A stretch of DNA of 64,000 nt from Paramagnetospirillum caucaseum (GTDB taxonomy: Bacteria; Pseudomonadota; Alphaproteobacteria; Rhodospirillales; Magnetospirillaceae): contig NZ_AONQ01000012.1 of the NCBI RefSeq assembly GCF_000342045.1, positions 22,421 through 86,420 of the forward strand, read 5' to 3'. This document shows positions 10,046 to 20,143 of the stretch, piece by piece; the stretch's first letter is position 1, and each line of letters opens with the position of its first letter. Made by a program: the position numbers and the translations under genes. Below the pieces are notes generated by a model. It was not told where the DNA came from. It searched no databases and worked only from the letters and a program-made list of their open reading frames with translations.

Positions 10046-12313
10046 ATGCGTTTCGTGCTGTGGACCGCTGTGATGCTGGGAGTTCTTGCCGGTGCAATGC
10101 CGGCATCGGCCCAGAACGGCGGACGGATTCGCTCCATCTCCATCCTGGGAACCCAGCGTATCGAACTCGAGACGGTCAAGTCCTACATGACCATCGCCGA
10201 GGGCGACCTCTACGATGCCGATCGCGTCAACCGCTCGCTGAAGGCGCTGTTCAACACCGGGCTGTTCCAGGACGTGGCCATCCGCCGCGAAGGCGACCAG
10301 CTGGTGGTGCGCGTGGTGGAAAACCCCATCATCAACCGCATCGCCTTCGAGGGTAACAACCGTATCAAGGAGGAGCAGCTGAACAGCGAGGTGCAGCTGC
10401 GCCCGCGTACCGTCTATACCCGCTCCAAGGTCCAGTCCGACGTCAAGCGCATGCTGGAGCTCTACCGCCGCAGCGGCCGCTTCGCCGCCACGGTCGAACC
10501 CAAGATCATCCAGCTGGAGCAGAACCGCGTCGACCTGGTCTATGAGATCACCGAGGGTCAGCCCACCTATGTGCGGCGCATCGCCTTCGTCGGCAACAAG
10601 CGCTACGACCAGGACAGGCTGCGCGAGGTGCTGCAGACCAAGGAAGAGCGCTGGTACCGCTTCCTCTCCAGCGACGACACCTATGATCCCGACCGGGTCA
10701 CCTATGACCGCGAATTGCTGCGCCGCTTCTACCTGAAGCACGGCTTCGCCGATTTCCGGGTCGGTTCGGCCATCGCCGAACTGACGCCGTCGCGCGAAGG
10801 GTTCTTCATCACCTATACCATTGATGAGGGCGAGCGCTACAAGTTCGGCAGCTCGACCATCAACGCCAATCTGCGCGACCTGAAACCCGAGGATCTGCAG
10901 CCGCTGTTGGTCAGCGAGCCGGGCGAGTGGTACAACGCCGATCAGGTCGAAGACATCGTCCAGAAGCTGGTCGACGCGGTCGGCACCAAGGGCTACGCCT
11001 TCGTGGACGTGAAGCCCCAGGTGCAGCGCAACCGCGAAACCCAGACCATCGACATCACCTACGAGATTCAGGAAGGTCCGCGCGTCTTCGTCGAGCGCAT
11101 CGATATTTCCGGCAATGTCCGCACCCTGGACAAGGTAATCCGCCGCGAGTTCCAACTGGTTGAGGGCGATGCCTTCAACTCGGCCAAGATGCGCCGTTCA
11201 CGCCAGCGTCTGCGGGATCTCAACTTCTTCGAGAAGGCGGAGATCACCAACGTTCCCTCGGATTCCGCCCCGGACCGCACCATCGTCAAGGTGGATGTGC
11301 AGGAAAAATCCACCGGCGAACTGATGTTCGGCGTCGGCTGGGCGTCCTCGGCCGGGCCGATCGTCGAGGCCAGCTTGCGCGAACGCAACCTGCTGGGCCG
11401 CGGCCAGGACCTGCGCCTGGGGGCCGGCCTCGGCACCAAGCGGAGCAGCCTCGACCTGTCGTTCACCGAGCCCTATTTCATGGACCGTGAGGTGTCGGCC
11501 GGCTTTGACGCCTTCGTCATCGACCGCAAGATGCAGCGTGAAAGCTCGTACGACGCCTCGTCCCTGGGCGGTGACGTCCGGATGGGCTACCGCATGTCCG
11601 AGAACCTGCGCCAGGACTGGATGTACACCCTGAAGCAGGACACGGTGAAGGGGGTCAACAGTTCCTCCATTTACGTGCAGGAACAGATCGGTTCGAAGGT
11701 CAGCTCGATCGTCGGGCAGACCCTGCTGTATGACCGGCGCGATTCCCGCATCGATCCGACCGAGGGCTATTTCATCCGGCTGGGAACCGATGCGGCGGGC
11801 TTCGGCGGCGACGTCCGCTACGTGCGCGGCATCCTCAGCGGCGGGCAGTACTTCACCCTGACCGACAAGGTCATTCTCGGCCTCAGCAGCACGGTCGGCT
11901 ATGTCTACGGCCTGGACCAGAGAGTCCGCATCACCGACCGCTTCTATGTCGGCGGCGACAACCTGCGCGGCTTCGCCAATGGCGGCATCAGCCCCCGCGA
12001 CAGCGGGACCGGCGACGCCCTGGGCAGCCTGTGGCAGGCGGTGGGCTCGGCACAGGTCAAGTTCCCGCTGGGCCTGCCGGAGGAGTTCGGCATTGCCGGC
12101 GTGGCTTTCACCGACGTGGGTACCGCCGGCGAGACCGACACCCGGGATACCACCGCGGTGCAGCAGTCCAGTTCGATCCGTGTCGCCCCCGGTGTCGGCC
12201 TTGCCTGGAAGTCGCCCATGGGACCGGTTTCCGTTGATCTCGGATATCCGGTCGTGCGGGAGAAGTTCGACAAGAAGGAATACTTCCGGTTCAACTTCGG
12301 AACCAAGTTCTGA
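10046..12313 (+). CDS. bamA: Outer membrane protein assembly factor BamA
   Basis: A 755-residue Omp85-family protein, the central insertase for outer-membrane beta-barrels. A signal peptide (residues 1-23, ending PASAQ) is followed by five POTRA domains, with repeated patterns such as EGDLYDADRVNRSLKALF and VEGNNRI-like turns, and then a C-terminal barrel. The barrel contains the lid-lock motif VGGDNLRGF and ends in an aromatic residue (NFGTKF). ATG 10046 is chosen because the signal peptide starts there and AAGGGGGG precedes it; the frame is open back to 9971, inside rseP. skp follows after 43 bp, its usual partner. Confidence 0.97.
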   Translation: MRFVLWTAVMLGVLAGAMPASAQNGGRIRSISILGTQRIELETVKSYMTIAEGDLYDADRVNRSLKALFNTGLFQDVAIRREGDQLVVRVVENPIINRIAFEGNNRIKEEQLNSEVQLRPRTVYTRSKVQSDVKRMLELYRRSGRFAATVEPKIIQLEQNRVDLVYEITEGQPTYVRRIAFVGNKRYDQDRLREVLQTKEERWYRFLSSDDTYDPDRVTYDRELLRRFYLKHGFADFRVGSAIAELTPSREGFFITYTIDEGERYKFGSSTINANLRDLKPEDLQPLLVSEPGEWYNADQVEDIVQKLVDAVGTKGYAFVDVKPQVQRNRETQTIDITYEIQEGPRVFVERIDISGNVRTLDKVIRREFQLVEGDAFNSAKMRRSRQRLRDLNFFEKAEITNVPSDSAPDRTIVKVDVQEKSTGELMFGVGWASSAGPIVEASLRERNLLGRGQDLRLGAGLGTKRSSLDLSFTEPYFMDREVSAGFDAFVIDRKMQRESSYDASSLGGDVRMGYRMSENLRQDWMYTLKQDTVKGVNSSSIYVQEQIGSKVSSIVGQTLLYDRRDSRIDPTEGYFIRLGTDAAGFGGDVRYVRGILSGGQYFTLTDKVILGLSSTVGYVYGLDQRVRITDRFYVGGDNLRGFANGGISPRDSGTGDALGSLWQAVGSAQVKFPLGLPEEFGIAGVAFTDVGTAGETDTRDTTAVQQSSSIRVAPGVGLAWKSPMGPVSVDLGYPVVREKFDKKEYFRFNFGTKF

Positions 12314-12356
12314 CCGTGCTCGCGGGCGAGTTGCGGCTGCAAGTGGAAGAGATGTC

Positions 12357-12998
12357 GTGAAGAACAGCGTGTCACGCCGCCTTGCCCTGGCCGCCCGTCT
12401 GGTGTCGCTGTTGCCGCTGGTGGTGTCGGCGTTGCTCCTGGCCGGCGGCTCCGCCGCGGCCCAGCGAGCTTCGGGCGGGCCCATGAGCCTGATCATCGTC
12501 GATATCCAGCAGGCCCAGCGGGAATCCCTGCCGGGCAAGGCCCTGGCGGCCCAGCGCGACAAGTACCAGCAGAACTTCCAGGCCGAGTTCAATTCCGCCC
12601 GCCAGGCCCTGCAGCGCAGCGACCAGGATCTGGCCAAGCAGAAGGGGACCATGCCGCAGGAAGCCTACGACCAGAAGGTCAAGGCCCTGGAACTGCAGGT
12701 GGTGGCCTTCCAGAACCGGACCCAGATGGCGGTGCGGGCACTGGAGAAATCGACGGATTCCGCCATGGCGGAACTGATGAACGCCATCCTGACCATTACC
12801 GGGGAAATTGCCGCGGAGATGGGCGCCAATCTGGTTCTGCCCAAGCAGCAGGTGGTCCTGCACGAGCCGCGCATGGACGTCACCGTCCAGGTGATCGAGC
12901 GGCTGAACCGCAAGCTGCCGACCGTCAACTTCCCCACCCCTCAGGTTGACGAGCCTTCGTCATCCGAAGCCCTACCCTCCAAGTCCGGCAAGAAGTGA
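12357..12998 (+). CDS. skp: Periplasmic chaperone Skp/OmpH family
   Basis: A 213-residue exported protein that should hold unfolded outer-membrane proteins in the periplasm for BamA. The N-terminal hydrophobic segment ends SAAAQRA (about residue 36). The mature part begins with the beta strand [11 protein letters not shown], then two long charged helices form the jellyfish-like arms, then a final strand and a low-complexity [12 protein letters not shown] tail. GTG 12357 is preceded by GGAAGAG. Sequence identity in this family is low, so the call rests on architecture and the bamA-skp-lpxD context. Confidence 0.88.
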   Translation: MKNSVSRRLALAARLVSLLPLVVSALLLAGGSAAAQRASGGPMSLIIVDIQQAQRESLPGKALAAQRDKYQQNFQAEFNSARQALQRSDQDLAKQKGTMPQEAYDQKVKALELQVVAFQNRTQMAVRALEKSTDSAMAELMNAILTITGEIAAEMGANLVLPKQQVVLHEPRMDVTVQVIERLNRKLPTVNFPTPQVDEPSSSEALPSKSGKK

Positions 12999-13002
12999 CA
13001 TC

Positions 13003-14022
13003 ATGGCCGATTCCCGTTTCTTTACCAAAGCCGGTCCTTTCACCCTCGCCCAACTGGCGGAGCTGTCCGGCGCCGCCTTGGCCGAGGGCTGCGACCCGTC
13101 GGCCATCTTCGTGGATGTGGCGCCGCTCGAGCAGGCCGGGGGGGATGCCGTCTCCTTCCTTGACAACCGCAAATACGTCGCCGCCTTCCAGGCCAGCAAG
13201 GCCGGGCTGTGCGTGGTGGCGCCCGAGATGGCCGACAAGGCCCCTTCCGGCATGGCCCTGCTGCTGTCGCCCGATCCCTATCGCGCCTATGCCCGCATCG
13301 CCCAGGCGTTCTATCCCGTTCCGGTCCCCGAGCCGTGGGTGGCGCCCACCGCCTGGGTCGATCCCAGCGCCTCGGTGGGCGAGGGCTGCCGGATCGAACC
13401 CGGCGCGGTGATCGGCGCCAACGCCCGTATCGGCGCCCGCTGCCGCATCGGCGCCAACGTGGTGATCGGGCAAGGCGTGGAACTGGGCGACGACTGTATC
13501 GTCGGCGCCAACGCGACCCTTTCCCACGCCCTGGCCGGCAACCGGGTCAACATCTATCCCGGCGCCCGCATCGGCCAGGACGGCTTCGGCTTCGCCATGG
13601 GGCCGCAGGGCCACCTGAAGGTGCCGCAGCTGGGCCGCGTGGTGATCGGCAACAATGTCGAGATCGGCGCCAACACCACCATCGACCGGGGTGCCGGGCC
13701 GGATACGGTGATCGGCGACGGCTGCATGATAGACAACCTCGTCCAGATTGGGCACAACGTGCAGCTGGGATGCGGCTGCGTCATCGTGGCGCAGGTGGGT
13801 ATCTCGGGCTCGACCCGCATGGGCGACTTCGTCGCGGCGGGCGGCCAGGCCGGCATCACCGGCCATCTGAAGATCGGATCGGGCGCGCGCATCGCCGCCC
13901 AGGCCGGCGTCATGCGCGACATCGCGCCGGGAGAGACCGTCGGCGGCGCGCCCGCCGTGCCCATGGCGGACTGGCTGCGCCAGTCCGCCATCCTGGGCAA
14001 GATGGCGCGGAAAAAAGGTTAA
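13003..14022 (+). CDS. lpxD: UDP-3-O-acylglucosamine N-acyltransferase LpxD
   Basis: A 339-residue trimeric left-handed beta-helix acyltransferase adding the second 3-hydroxyacyl chain, from acyl-ACP, in lipid A synthesis. An N-terminal uridine-binding domain (about residues 1-105, with VSFLDNRKY) precedes a run of hexapeptide repeats ([20 protein letters not shown]) and a conserved [14 protein letters not shown] stretch carrying the catalytic histidine. ATG 13003 is 4 bp after the skp stop; an in-frame ATG at 12946 lies within skp. It is part of the lpxD-fabZ-lpxA-lpxI-lpxB series. Confidence 0.96.
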   Translation: MADSRFFTKAGPFTLAQLAELSGAALAEGCDPSAIFVDVAPLEQAGGDAVSFLDNRKYVAAFQASKAGLCVVAPEMADKAPSGMALLLSPDPYRAYARIAQAFYPVPVPEPWVAPTAWVDPSASVGEGCRIEPGAVIGANARIGARCRIGANVVIGQGVELGDDCIVGANATLSHALAGNRVNIYPGARIGQDGFGFAMGPQGHLKVPQLGRVVIGNNVEIGANTTIDRGAGPDTVIGDGCMIDNLVQIGHNVQLGCGCVIVAQVGISGSTRMGDFVAAGGQAGITGHLKIGSGARIAAQAGVMRDIAPGETVGGAPAVPMADWLRQSAILGKMARKKG

Positions 14023-14043
14023 GGTCAAAGCAGGACGCGAGTC

Positions 14044-14511
14044 ATGGATACCGTCAACACCGACCAGGGCAAGGTCATCGACATCAGCCGGATCATCCAG
14101 ATGATCCCGCACCGCTATCCCTTTCTGATGGTGGACAGGGTGGTGCAGGTGGTGGCCAACGAAAGTGCCGTAGGCATCAAGAACGTCACCATCAACGAGC
14201 CGTTCTTCCAGGGCCACTTTCCGTCGCGCCCGGTTTTCCCCGGCGTGCTGATCATCGAATCCATGGCCCAGACGGCGGCCGTGCTGGTGGTTGAGACCCT
14301 GGGCGAATCGGCCGAGGGCAAGTTGGTCTACTTCATGAGCGTCGAGAACTGCCGGTTCAGGAAGCCGGTCGGTCCCGGCGACCAGCTGATGATCCACGTC
14401 TTCAAGGAACGCTCGCGCGGCACCGTGTGGAAGTTCCGGGGTGAAGCCAAGGTCGATGGCGTTCTTGTCGCCGAAGCCACCTATGCCGCCATGATCCTGG
14501 ACGAGAAATGA
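14044..14511 (+). CDS. fabZ: 3-hydroxyacyl-ACP dehydratase FabZ
   Basis: A 155-residue hot-dog fold dehydratase of type II fatty acid synthesis. The active-site pair is His58 (in [13 protein letters not shown]) and Glu72 (in IIESMAQ). It competes with LpxA and LpxD for 3-hydroxyacyl-ACP, which explains why the three genes are adjacent. It has 21 bp of leader after lpxD, and its last four bases are the ATGA overlap with lpxA. Confidence 0.97.
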   Translation: MDTVNTDQGKVIDISRIIQMIPHRYPFLMVDRVVQVVANESAVGIKNVTINEPFFQGHFPSRPVFPGVLIIESMAQTAAVLVVETLGESAEGKLVYFMSVENCRFRKPVGPGDQLMIHVFKERSRGTVWKFRGEAKVDGVLVAEATYAAMILDEK

Positions 14512-15299
14512 CAAACATCCATCCTTCTTCCGTCGTCGATCCCAAGGCGGAGGTCGCCGACTCGGCGGTCATCGGCCCGTTCTGCGTGGTCGGCCCCGAC
14601 GTCACCCTGGGTGAATCCGTGGAACTGGTCTCCCATGTGGCGGTGGCCGGGCGCACCACCATCGGGGCCGGCACCCGCATCTTCCCCTTCGCCTCCATCG
14701 GCCACCGCCCCCAGGATCTCAAGTACAAGGGCGAGCCCTCGACCCTGGAGATCGGAGCCAACAACCAGATCCGCGAGCACGTCACCATGAATCCCGGCAC
14801 CGAGGGTGGCGGCATGGTGACCAAGGTGGGCGACAACTGCCTGTTCATGGCCAGCGCCCACGTCGCCCACGACTGCATCCTGGGCGATCACGTCATCATG
14901 GCCAACAACGCCACCCTGGCCGGCCATGTGATCGTCGGTGAATACGCCTTCCTGGGCGGCCTGTCGGCGGTGCACCAGTTCGTGCGCATCGGCCGCCACG
15001 CCATGATCGGCGGCATGTCGGGGGTCGAGGCCGACGTGATCCCCTTCGGCATGGTGATCGGCAACCGCGCCTATCTCAACGGCCTGAACATCGTGGGGCT
15101 GAAGCGCCGCGGCTTCTCGCGCGACGACATCCACACGCTGAGGAACGCCTACCGCCTGATGTTCGCGCCGGAAGGCACGCTGCAGGAGCGGCTGTCGGAC
15201 GTGGAGGAGCAGTTCAAGGACCATCCGGTGGTGATGGAGATCGTCGCCTTCATCCGTTCGGATTCGTCGCGCTCGCTCAGCACGCCGAATGGCTCCTAA
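14508..15299 (+). CDS. lpxA: UDP-N-acetylglucosamine acyltransferase LpxA
   Basis: A 263-residue homotrimeric beta-helix enzyme performing the first step of lipid A synthesis. Hexapeptide repeats run through residues 8-190. The catalytic histidine is in SAHVAHDC (His121), and the C-terminal helical domain starts around [16 protein letters not shown]. The ATG overlaps the fabZ stop (ATGA). The lpxI start lies inside the last 11 bases. Confidence 0.97.
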   Translation: MTNIHPSSVVDPKAEVADSAVIGPFCVVGPDVTLGESVELVSHVAVAGRTTIGAGTRIFPFASIGHRPQDLKYKGEPSTLEIGANNQIREHVTMNPGTEGGGMVTKVGDNCLFMASAHVAHDCILGDHVIMANNATLAGHVIVGEYAFLGGLSAVHQFVRIGRHAMIGGMSGVEADVIPFGMVIGNRAYLNGLNIVGLKRRGFSRDDIHTLRNAYRLMFAPEGTLQERLSDVEEQFKDHPVVMEIVAFIRSDSSRSLSTPNGS

Positions 15300-16116
15300 G
15301 CTCGGCATCATTGCCGGGGGCGGCGACCTGCCGGGACTGGTCGCCGCCGCCTGCCGCGCCCAGGGGCGGCCCTTTCACATCCTTGCCCTTTCGGGCCATG
15401 CCGACCCCCGGGTGATCGGCGACGAGGCGCCCCAGGACTGGGTCCGCCTGGGCGAGGCCGGCACCGGCTTCGAGCGTCTGCGCCGGGCCGGCGTCGCCGA
15501 GGTGGTGATGATCGGCCCGGTCCGCCGCCCGAGCATCCTGGAACTGGCCCCCGACTTCCGCACCGCCCGCTTCTTCGCCCGCGTCGGGCTCAAGGCCCTG
15601 GGGGACGACGGGTTACTGCGCGCCGTGGCCGCCGAACTGGAAGGCGAGGGCTTCAAGGTGGTCGGGGTCGACGAGGTCCTCTCCGGCTGCCTGGCGATTC
15701 CCGGCCCCTATGGCAACCTTTCCCCCGACGAGCAGGCCGGCGCCGACATCGCGCGCGGCGTCCAGGTGGCGCGCGGCCTGGGCGCCCTCGACGTCGGACA
15801 GGCGGTGGTGGTGCAGCAGGGCATCGTGCTCGGAATCGAGGCCGTCGAGGGCACCGACAACCTGCTCCGCCGTTGCGCTCCCCTGGCCCGCGAAGGCCTG
15901 GGCGGCGTGCTGGTCAAGATGAGGAAGCCGGGCCAGGATCGCCGTATCGACCTGCCCACTATCGGCCTCGCCACCCTGCGCGAGGCGTCCGCCGCCGGCT
16001 TGCGCGGCATCGCGGTGGAAGCGGGGGGTGCCCTGGTGCTGGACCGCGATTCCATGGCGGCCGAGGCCGACCGCCTCGGCCTGTTCGTGGTCGGCGTCGA
16101 GTCGCCTCAATGCTGA
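15289..16116 (+). CDS. lpxI: UDP-2,3-diacylglucosamine pyrophosphatase LpxI
   Basis: A 275-residue enzyme that hydrolyses UDP-2,3-diacylglucosamine to lipid X. It is the alphaproteobacterial replacement for the unrelated LpxH. The N-terminal [14 protein letters not shown] and the second domain (formerly DUF1009) with KMRKPGQDRRIDLPTIGLAT are typical. The placement between lpxA and lpxB is the conserved location. It overlaps lpxA by 11 bp and lpxB by 7 bp, so translation is probably coupled. Confidence 0.94.
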   Translation: MAPKLGIIAGGGDLPGLVAAACRAQGRPFHILALSGHADPRVIGDEAPQDWVRLGEAGTGFERLRRAGVAEVVMIGPVRRPSILELAPDFRTARFFARVGLKALGDDGLLRAVAAELEGEGFKVVGVDEVLSGCLAIPGPYGNLSPDEQAGADIARGVQVARGLGALDVGQAVVVQQGIVLGIEAVEGTDNLLRRCAPLAREGLGGVLVKMRKPGQDRRIDLPTIGLATLREASAAGLRGIAVEAGGALVLDRDSMAAEADRLGLFVVGVESPQC

Positions 16117-17285
16117 TCTACCTCATCGCCGGCGAGCCGTCGGGCGACCTGCTGGGCGGACGGCTGATGGCGGCCTTGAAGGAACGCCTGGGCGACGGCG
16201 TCGCCTTCGCCGGCATCGGCGGCGAGAACATGCGGGCCGAAGGGCTGGCCTCGCTGTTTCCCATGACCGAATTGTCGGTGATGGGCCTCGTCGAGGTGCT
16301 GCCGCGCATCCCCCGCATCCTGCGCCGGGTGGGCGAGACCATTTCCGATATCGAAATGAAACGGCCGGATGCCCTGATCACCATCGATTCCTGGGGATTC
16401 AACGGCCGTATCCACGCGGGCCTGAAGAAGCGGGGCTCGAAGACCCCGCGCATCCACTACGTGGCGCCCATGGTGTGGGCCTGGAAGTCGGGACGCACCA
16501 GGACGCTCGCCCGCGTGCTGGACCTGCTGCTCACCCTGCTGCCCAACGAGCCGGCATGGTTCGAGAAGGAGGGGCTCAAGACCCTGCATGTGGGCCATCC
16601 GGTGATCGAGGGACCGGCGGCCAAGGGCGACGGCGCCGCCTTCCGGGCCCGCCACGGCATCGCCCCCGGCGCCAGACTGCTCTGCGTGCTGCCCGGCAGC
16701 CGCCATTCCGAGACGGCCCGGCTGCTGGAACCGTTCGGCCAGACCATGGAAATCCTCGCCCGGCGTTTCCCCGGTCTGGCGGTGGTGGTGCCCACCGTCG
16801 AGACGGTGGCCGACGAGGTGTCCCAGGCGGTCAAGTCCTGGCCGCTGCCCACTCTCGTGGTTCGCGGGCCGGAGAAATACGACGCCTTTGCCGCCTGCGA
16901 CGCCGCTTTGGCGGCCTCGGGGACGGTGGCCCTGGAACTGGCCATGGCCCGGCTGCCGGCGGTGATCACCTACAAGGTGTCGCCGCTGTCGGCCTTCATC
17001 GCCACCCGCTTCCTGGGGCTCAGCCTCAAATTCGTCACCCTCGTCAACATCCTGGTCGACGAGGCGGTGATGCCGGAATTGCTCCAGGACGATTGCCGCC
17101 CTGACAGGCTGGCGGCGGCGGTGGAGCATCTGCTGACCGACGAGGCGGCCCGCGCCCTGCAGGCGGCCGGCGCCCGCCGCGCCCTGGAAAAGCTCGGCCT
17201 GGGCGGTGAAAGTCCGGGCCGGCGGGCCGCCGACGCGGTGATCGATTTCATCAGGCAACATAGGGAGCCGGACAATGACCGCTGA
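16110..17285 (+). CDS. lpxB: Lipid-A-disaccharide synthase LpxB
   Basis: A 391-residue peripheral membrane GT19 glycosyltransferase joining lipid X to UDP-diacylglucosamine. The start MLIYLIAGEPSGDLLGGRLM is diagnostic, as are FAGIGGENM and VLPGSRHSE. ATG 16110 overlaps lpxI by 7 bp; the frame is open upstream to 15873, but that part is lpxI read out of frame. The 3' end overlaps gloA by 11 bp. No lpxC or lpxK is present in this window. Confidence 0.97.
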   Translation: MLIYLIAGEPSGDLLGGRLMAALKERLGDGVAFAGIGGENMRAEGLASLFPMTELSVMGLVEVLPRIPRILRRVGETISDIEMKRPDALITIDSWGFNGRIHAGLKKRGSKTPRIHYVAPMVWAWKSGRTRTLARVLDLLLTLLPNEPAWFEKEGLKTLHVGHPVIEGPAAKGDGAAFRARHGIAPGARLLCVLPGSRHSETARLLEPFGQTMEILARRFPGLAVVVPTVETVADEVSQAVKSWPLPTLVVRGPEKYDAFAACDAALAASGTVALELAMARLPAVITYKVSPLSAFIATRFLGLSLKFVTLVNILVDEAVMPELLQDDCRPDRLAAAVEHLLTDEAARALQAAGARRALEKLGLGGESPGRRAADAVIDFIRQHREPDNDR

Positions 17286-17670
17286 CTGGCGCTTTCTCCA
17301 CACCATGATCCGGGTGGGCAACCTGGACCGCTCCATCGCCTTCTACACCAGCCTGCTGGGCATGAAGCTGCTGCGGCGCACCGATTACCCCGAGGGACGC
17401 TTCACCCTGGCCTTCGTCGGCTATGGCGACGAGGCCTCCGGCACGGTGATCGAACTGACCCACAACTGGGACACAGAATCCTACGAGCTGGGCGGCGGTT
17501 TCGGCCATCTGGCGCTCGGCGTGCCCGACGCCTACAAGGCCTGCGCCGATCTGGAAGCGGCCGGCGCCAGGATCGTCCGCGCCCCCGGCCCCATGAAGCA
17601 CGGCTCGACCGTCATCGCCTTCGTCGAGGACCCGGACGGCTACAAGATCGAGCTGATCCAGGCGAAGTGA
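17275..17670 (+). CDS. gloA: Lactoylglutathione lyase (glyoxalase I)
   Basis: A 131-residue glyoxalase I that isomerises the methylglyoxal-glutathione hemithioacetal to S-lactoylglutathione. The two-module VOC fold supplies metal ligands His9, Glu60, His78 and Glu126, all present. The short form, without the long insertions of the zinc enzyme, suggests the Ni-dependent bacterial class. It is the last gene of the rightward block and overlaps lpxB by 11 bp. Intergenic hairpins follow before the convergent trmFO. Confidence 0.93.
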   Translation: MTADWRFLHTMIRVGNLDRSIAFYTSLLGMKLLRRTDYPEGRFTLAFVGYGDEASGTVIELTHNWDTESYELGGGFGHLALGVPDAYKACADLEAAGARIVRAPGPMKHGSTVIAFVEDPDGYKIELIQAK

Positions 17671-17682
17671 CCGCTACGCGAG

Positions 17683-17796
17683 CGGGCCACAGGCCCGTAC
17701 CCGTCCGGGGCGATGCCACGAACCCACTTATTTTTATGAATCAAAGGGCGGTCTGGAGGCATTGCCTCCAGCCGGGAACCGGGGCTGAAGCCCCGG
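17683..17796. terminator. Three tandem hairpins between convergent gloA and trmFO
   Basis: The 133-bp convergent gap holds CGGGCC-aca-GGCCCG (17683-17697), CTGGAGGC-att-GCCTCCAG (17753-17771) and CCGGGGC-tgaa-GCCCCGG (17779-17796), all perfect stems. None is followed directly by a T-run, though TTATTTTT occurs at 17729-17736. They probably block read-through in both directions, but the termination role is inferred from position. Confidence 0.35.
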
Positions 17797-17803
17797 AGCA
17801 GGT

Positions 17804-19147
17804 CTATTTCCGAATCGAATCGATCCAGGGAGTCAGCGCTTCGCGCGCCCGGTCGGCATAGAGCTTCTTGCGATCGCGGCCCTTGACGCGGCGGCCGCGG
17901 TCGTCGCGCTCGGGCGGCGGCGGGAACAGGCCGAAATTGATGTTCATGGGCTGATAGGTCTCGGCCTCGGCCCCGCCGGTGACGTGGTTGAGCAGGGCAC
18001 CCAGCGCGGTGACGGCGGGCGGGCGGAACATCTCCTCGCCGCGCGCCTCGGCGGCGGCGAACAGGCCGGCCAGCAGGCCGATGGCCGAGCTTTCCACATA
18101 CCCCTCGCAGCCGGTGACCTGCCCGGCCAGACGCAGCCGGGGCTGGGCCTTGAGACGCAGGGTGCGGTCGAGGACACGCGGACCGTTGACGAAGGTGTTG
18201 CGGTGCAGGCCGCCCAGGCGGGCGAACTCGGCGTTCTCCAGGCCGGGAATGGCGCGGAAGACGCGGGCCTGCTCGCCATGGCGCAGCTTGGTCTGGAAGC
18301 CCACCAGATTGTACAGCGTGCCCAGCGCGTTGTCCTGGCGCAACTGCACCACGGCAAAGGGCTTGGGACCATTGGGATTGGTCAGGCCCACCGGCTTCAT
18401 GGGACCGAAGGCCAGGGTATCCTTGCCGCGTTCGGCCATCACCTCGATGGGCAGGCAGCCCTCGAAATAGGGAGTGTCCTTCTCCCATTCGTGGAACGGC
18501 ACCTTCTCGCCCTCGATCAGGGCGTCGATGAAGGCGTAGTACTGCTCCTTGTCCAGCGGGCAGTTGATGTAGTCCGAGCCGGTGCCCTTGTCGTAGCGCG
18601 ACTGGAACCACGCCTTGGTGAAGTTGATGCTGTCCTTGGTGACGATGGGGGCGATGGCGTCGAAGAAGGCGAGCGAATCCTCGCCGGTCACGCCCTTCAG
18701 CGCCTCGGCCATGGCCGGCGAGGTCAGGGGGCCGGTGGCGATGACCACCTGTTCCCACTCCTCGGGCGGCAGGCCGGCCACCTCCTCGCGGAGGATGGTG
18801 ATGCGCGGGTGGGAGGAAAGCGCCGCCTGGACGCCCTGGGAAAAACCGTCGCGGTCCACCGCCAGGGCACCGCCGGCCGGAACCTTGTGGATATCGGCCT
18901 GGGCGAGGATCAGGGAGCCGGCGCGGCGCATCTCTTCGTGCAGCAGGCCGACGGCGTTGTAATCCGCATCGTCCGAGCGCAGCGAGTTGGAGCACACCAG
19001 CTCGGCCAGGCCATCGGTCTGATGGGCCGGGGTGGTGCGCACCGGGCGCATTTCATGGAGGATGACGGGGATGTCGGCCTGAGCGAGCTGCCAGGCGGCT
19101 TCCGACCCGGCAAGCCCGCCGCCGATCACATGGACGGTGCGGGTCAT
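17804..19147 (-). CDS. trmFO: Folate/FAD-dependent tRNA (uracil-5-)-methyltransferase TrmFO
   Basis: A 447-residue flavoprotein that forms m5U54 in the T-loop of tRNA using methylenetetrahydrofolate, in place of the SAM-dependent TrmA. The FAD-binding [17 protein letters not shown] lies at residues 6-22, and [21 protein letters not shown] is the conserved substrate region. It ends TPWIDSIRK. The gene stands alone, convergent with gloA and separated from the small gene at 19190 by 42 bp; both run leftward. Confidence 0.95.
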   Translation of the reverse strand: MTRTVHVIGGGLAGSEAAWQLAQADIPVILHEMRPVRTTPAHQTDGLAELVCSNSLRSDDADYNAVGLLHEEMRRAGSLILAQADIHKVPAGGALAVDRDGFSQGVQAALSSHPRITILREEVAGLPPEEWEQVVIATGPLTSPAMAEALKGVTGEDSLAFFDAIAPIVTKDSINFTKAWFQSRYDKGTGSDYINCPLDKEQYYAFIDALIEGEKVPFHEWEKDTPYFEGCLPIEVMAERGKDTLAFGPMKPVGLTNPNGPKPFAVVQLRQDNALGTLYNLVGFQTKLRHGEQARVFRAIPGLENAEFARLGGLHRNTFVNGPRVLDRTLRLKAQPRLRLAGQVTGCEGYVESSAIGLLAGLFAAAEARGEEMFRPPAVTALGALLNHVTGGAEAETYQPMNINFGLFPPPPERDDRGRRVKGRDRKKLYADRAREALTPWIDSIRK

Positions 19148-19189
19148 GCCGACGGAGATAGAGGCTCGAAGGCCTCTTGTCCAGAAGCT

Positions 19190-19459
19190 TTACCGGATGG
19201 GATTCATGGACGCCACCATGTGGGCCAGGAACTGGGCGCCGCCGCCGCCGGAAACCGCCGCGATGGAGGAGGTGCCCGATACCGGTTTGGCGCCGCTGCC
19301 GTCGGCGGTGGTCTCCTTTTCCGCATCGGGAAGATCCAGGGGGCCGTAGCCGTAGGTGGACAGGGCCGAGGACGAACCCGATTTCTCGATGGAATGGCTG
19401 CCGGCCTCGTCCTTCTTGTTGAGCAGGATGTGGGAGGCGGCGGAATTCAGGCTGATCAT
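19190..19459 (-). CDS. Small hypothetical protein, 89 aa
   Basis: I do not recognise this protein. It begins MISLNSAASHILL, is rich in serine and glycine, has no cysteine and no transmembrane stretch, and ends with a moderately hydrophobic GAQFLAHMVASMNPIR segment. The ATG has a good CCGGAGAA Shine-Dalgarno 6-7 bases upstream, which argues that it is expressed. It is upstream of and co-directional with trmFO. The composition suggests a partly disordered protein. Confidence 0.55.
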   Translation of the reverse strand: MISLNSAASHILLNKKDEAGSHSIEKSGSSSALSTYGYGPLDLPDAEKETTADGSGAKPVSGTSSIAAVSGGGGAQFLAHMVASMNPIR

Positions 19460-19660
19460 GGTGGTTCTCCGGGCAGAGAGTTCGCCATTCCCGATGCACC
19501 CGCCATGCCAAATTCAGATCCGAGGATTTCCGCCATTTTTCTCGTCGGCAGGGCGGCAAAATCTGCCGGGGCGCCATGCCACGAAGGACATTCCTTCCGG
19601 GCCGGGGATGGGGTATAAGCGTGCGCGAAGCCACCCCTTCGAGTGGGAAGAGAGACACCC

Positions 19661-20068
19661 ATGGCCAAGACCTATTACGTCGTCGGCGGCGAGTATGCCG
19701 ATACCTCCTTTACCGTCATCGCCCCCGGCCATACCGAGGAGCGCTTCGGCCCCTTCGAGGAGCAGGAGGCTCATATCTGCTGGCGGGCGCTGACCGGCAA
19801 GTCGGTGGACAACGCCATGGTCCGCTACTTCATCCGCAGCACCGAGGACAGCGCCGCCGACCAGTGGTACGTGATGGGCGGCGAATACGCCGACACCACC
19901 TTCCAGGAGGTCACCGAGGGCCGCGTCCTGGAGGTGCACGGGCCGTTCTCCCGCAAGGAAGCCCTGGAGAAATGGCGCGAACTGACCGGCAAATCGGTGG
20001 ATTCCTGCCTGACCCGCTACGACCTGTTCACCGGCGAGGAACTGAAGCGCCGCAGCGTCAGGCCCTGA
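19661..20068 (+). CDS. Tandem DUF4170 protein
   Basis: A 135-residue protein built from two copies of a compact unit. Copy 1 (about residues 3-63) starts KTYYVVGGEYADTSF and ends VDNAMVRYFI; copy 2 (about 70-128) starts QWYVMGGEYADTTF and ends VDSCLTRYDL. Each has GPF, a tryptophan, and LTGKSVD before the end. This matches DUF4170, an alphaproteobacterial family of unknown function usually present once, as I recall it. ATG 19661 follows GGAAGAGAG; an in-frame start at 19643 is possible. A TATAAG at 19614-19619 could be its -10 box. It lies 75 bp before a ferredoxin gene. Confidence 0.8.
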   Translation: MAKTYYVVGGEYADTSFTVIAPGHTEERFGPFEEQEAHICWRALTGKSVDNAMVRYFIRSTEDSAADQWYVMGGEYADTTFQEVTEGRVLEVHGPFSRKEALEKWRELTGKSVDSCLTRYDLFTGEELKRRSVRP

Positions 20069-20143
20069 GACGCATTAGCCTCTGGTCATCGGCCGGAGAA
20101 AGCGGTATTTCCTTACCGAATTCAGACGCCAGGGAGGTCGCAC

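Noticed and set aside
12946..13002. Upstream start for lpxD
   Set aside because: The extra 19 residues overlap skp and do not resemble LpxD, while ATG 13003 gives the usual N-terminus.
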